A stretch of 7,706 nt of DNA from an uncultured Mollicutes bacterium (GTDB lineage Bacteria; Bacillota_I; Bacilli_A; Acholeplasmatales; Anaeroplasmataceae), in NCBI GenBank assembly GCA_900540175.1, contig UQFG01000027.1, forward strand, positions 1 through 7,706, read 5' to 3'. Below, one piece after another: positions 6,683 through 7,706 of this stretch (the stretch's first letter is position 1; each line of letters starts with the position of its first letter). The translations under genes were made by a program, and so were the position numbers. The notes beneath the pieces were generated by a model. The model was not told the origin of the DNA and made no database searches. It was given only the letters and a program-made list of their open reading frames with translations.

Positions 6683-7655
6683 AAAAATGAACTCTCTTTT
6701 TACCGAGATAGAAATTCAATGCGGTAAAAATCATAATAATCACCAGTAAAACCAACGAGGCCGCCGAAGCAACACCGTAGGATCCGGCATATTTATCACC
6801 GTCGATAAACTGATAGATAAAACCGACAATCGTAATCATATTTCGGTTATTACCCATTCCGTCGCCGAACAAACCGACAACCGTCGTATATTCTTTAAAT
6901 GCGCCGATAAAGCCGGTAATCATCAAATAGGAAATCATCGGCGAAATAAGCGGCACGGTGATTTTCCATAAAACACGCCGTTTGGGGGTGCTGTCGATCT
7001 TGGCCGCTTCGTAACATTGTTTGTTAACGGATTGAAGCGCACCCAGTAAAATCAAAATTTTAAACGGAAGACCCGCCCAAATATCATACACGCAAATAAC
7101 CGTTAATCCGGCCGGATCGATACCGATTCCCGTTCCCGGAATCAATTCCCTGAAGTTCGTACCGTTCAACCAGTCTACTTCCGGTAAATGCAACCAAGCC
7201 AAAATGTTGTTGAGCACACCGGCTGTGGATACCATTCCTTTTCCGGACGATTGGAAAATAACGGCAAATACAGCCGCAATCGCCAGCGTATTGGTAATAT
7301 ACGGTAAAAAGTAAATCGTTTGAAGTATTTTTTGCAGCGGTTTAATGCTGTTTAAAGCCACCGAAATCAATAACGCCAGCAACGTGGAAACCGGTACGGT
7401 GATAAAAACAATAATGCTGGTATTGATCAAGGCTTTATAAAAAAGAAGACCCTGCGGTGTCGACCAATCGAGCACCGTTTGAAAATTGGCAAAGCCCCAA
7501 TTAAACGTAACACCGTTTTGGGCTTGTAGGGCGTTGTATCCTTCTTGGAAAGATAAGAAAATCGTATTGACCAAAGGATAAAAAGTAAATACGCCCAAAA
7601 TAATCAAGGCAGGTGCCAAATAAACCCAAGATTTCAGATGATTTTTCGATTCCAT
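6681..7655 (-). CDS. ABC importer inner-membrane permease, UgpA/MalF type
   Basis: The first membrane subunit, 324 residues, normal for UgpA-like proteins. After a short basic N-terminus (MESKNHLKSW) there are six likely transmembrane segments (about 11-32, 77-101, 114-135, 184-206, 238-257 and 296-317). The family mark FYPLVNTIFLSF follows the first helix at 25-36. The EAA coupling loop is at 216-236 (YEAAKIDSTPKRRVLWKI then TVP). The Glu-Ala-Ala and Asp are present, but the normally invariant Gly is Ser222. A periplasm-like insertion between helices 3 and 4 (about 138-180) is rich in Gly and Pro. The start ATG overlaps the stop of the ATPase gene by one base (TAATG), and no strong Shine-Dalgarno is seen, so initiation probably depends on reinitiation after the ATPase. 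It should form a heterodimer with the downstream permease. Confidence 0.93.
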   Translation of the reverse strand: MESKNHLKSWVYLAPALIILGVFTFYPLVNTIFLSFQEGYNALQAQNGVTFNWGFANFQTVLDWSTPQGLLFYKALINTSIIVFITVPVSTLLALLISVALNSIKPLQKILQTIYFLPYITNTLAIAAVFAVIFQSSGKGMVSTAGVLNNILAWLHLPEVDWLNGTNFRELIPGTGIGIDPAGLTVICVYDIWAGLPFKILILLGALQSVNKQCYEAAKIDSTPKRRVLWKITVPLISPMISYLMITGFIGAFKEYTTVVGLFGDGMGNNRNMITIVGFIYQFIDGDKYAGSYGVASAASLVLLVIIMIFTALNFYLGKKRVHF

Positions 7656-7706
7656 TATCTCAACCTACTTTCCGTTTCACGGTTGAATAAGAATACTTTG
7701 TTCGGC
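7655..7706 (-). CDS. C-terminal tail of an ABC transporter ATPase, MsmX/UgpC type (5' part outside window)
   Basis: The last 16 codons of an open frame that enters from the right edge and end at TAA (7657-7655), sharing its final A with the permease ATG. The peptide is PNKVFLFNRETESRLR. MsmX/UgpC/MalK-family ATPases typically end in a beta strand followed by h-F-[DN]-x-E-T-x-x-x-[IL], which this fits, and the gene order ATPase-permease-permease-binding protein also fits. The Walker and signature motifs lie outside the window, so the call rests on a short tail plus context. Confidence 0.65.
   Translation of the reverse strand, partial: PNKVFLFNRETESRLR

Noticed and set aside
1..7706. CRISPR array, tRNA/rRNA genes, insertion sequence ends or a phage-defence cassette
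   Set aside because: I found no regularly spaced direct repeats, RNA-gene signatures, transposase frames or terminal inverted repeats. The nuclease is a secreted lipoprotein tied to an importer, not an intracellular defence effector.

Overview
The window looks like part of the chromosome of a low- to mid-GC Bacillota/Mollicutes-type bacterium, probably an uncultured Bacilli lineage related to the ancestors of the mycoplasmas. The evidence is strong AGGAGG-type ribosome binding sites, three lipobox lipoproteins (no sign of an outer membrane), an intrinsic terminator with a U tract, and an operon that resembles one found in mycoplasmas. The lineage is inferred from style and synteny; no marker gene is present. 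Every gene I accept is on the minus strand, so the window reads biologically from right to left.

Right to middle (7706 to 4415): a carbohydrate-type (CUT1/Ugp-like) ABC importer. It starts with the last codons of an MsmX/UgpC-type ATPase, followed by an UgpA/MalF-type permease, an UgpE/MalG-type permease and a family-1 solute-binding lipoprotein whose mature start resembles UgpB. The joints are tight: a 1-nt TAATG overlap, a Shine-Dalgarno built into the preceding stop codon, and a gap of about 25 nt. This points to one translationally coupled operon whose promoter lies off the right edge.

Middle to left (4412 to 813): the same operon continues with two further lipoproteins. The first is a staphylococcal-nuclease (thermonuclease) domain with its catalytic residues preserved, followed by two OB-like domains. 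The second, 771 residues, has no recognised catalytic domain and appears to be built from Ig-like and OB-like modules. Its OB-like modules share a G-x4-YNG signature with those of the nuclease. A hairpin terminator with a GAAA tetraloop and a U7 tract follows 15 nt after the last stop codon and closes the operon.

Left end (1 to 668): a separate transcription unit, with a plausible extended -10 promoter, a leader of about 110 nt and a strong Shine-Dalgarno. It drives a secreted, Thr/Ser-rich, beta-rich protein of unknown function that is cut by the left edge.

Working model (inference): the nuclease cuts extracellular nucleic acid at the cell surface, the OB-rich lipoprotein holds polymer or fragments close to the membrane, and the binding protein with its two permeases and ATPase imports a product. 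The coupling of a thermonuclease lipoprotein to ugpC/ugpA/ugpE-like genes recalls Mycoplasma pneumoniae MPN133-136. The window would be a more complete form that still has a canonical solute-binding protein and an extra OB/Ig lipoprotein. The transported substrate cannot be read from the sequence.
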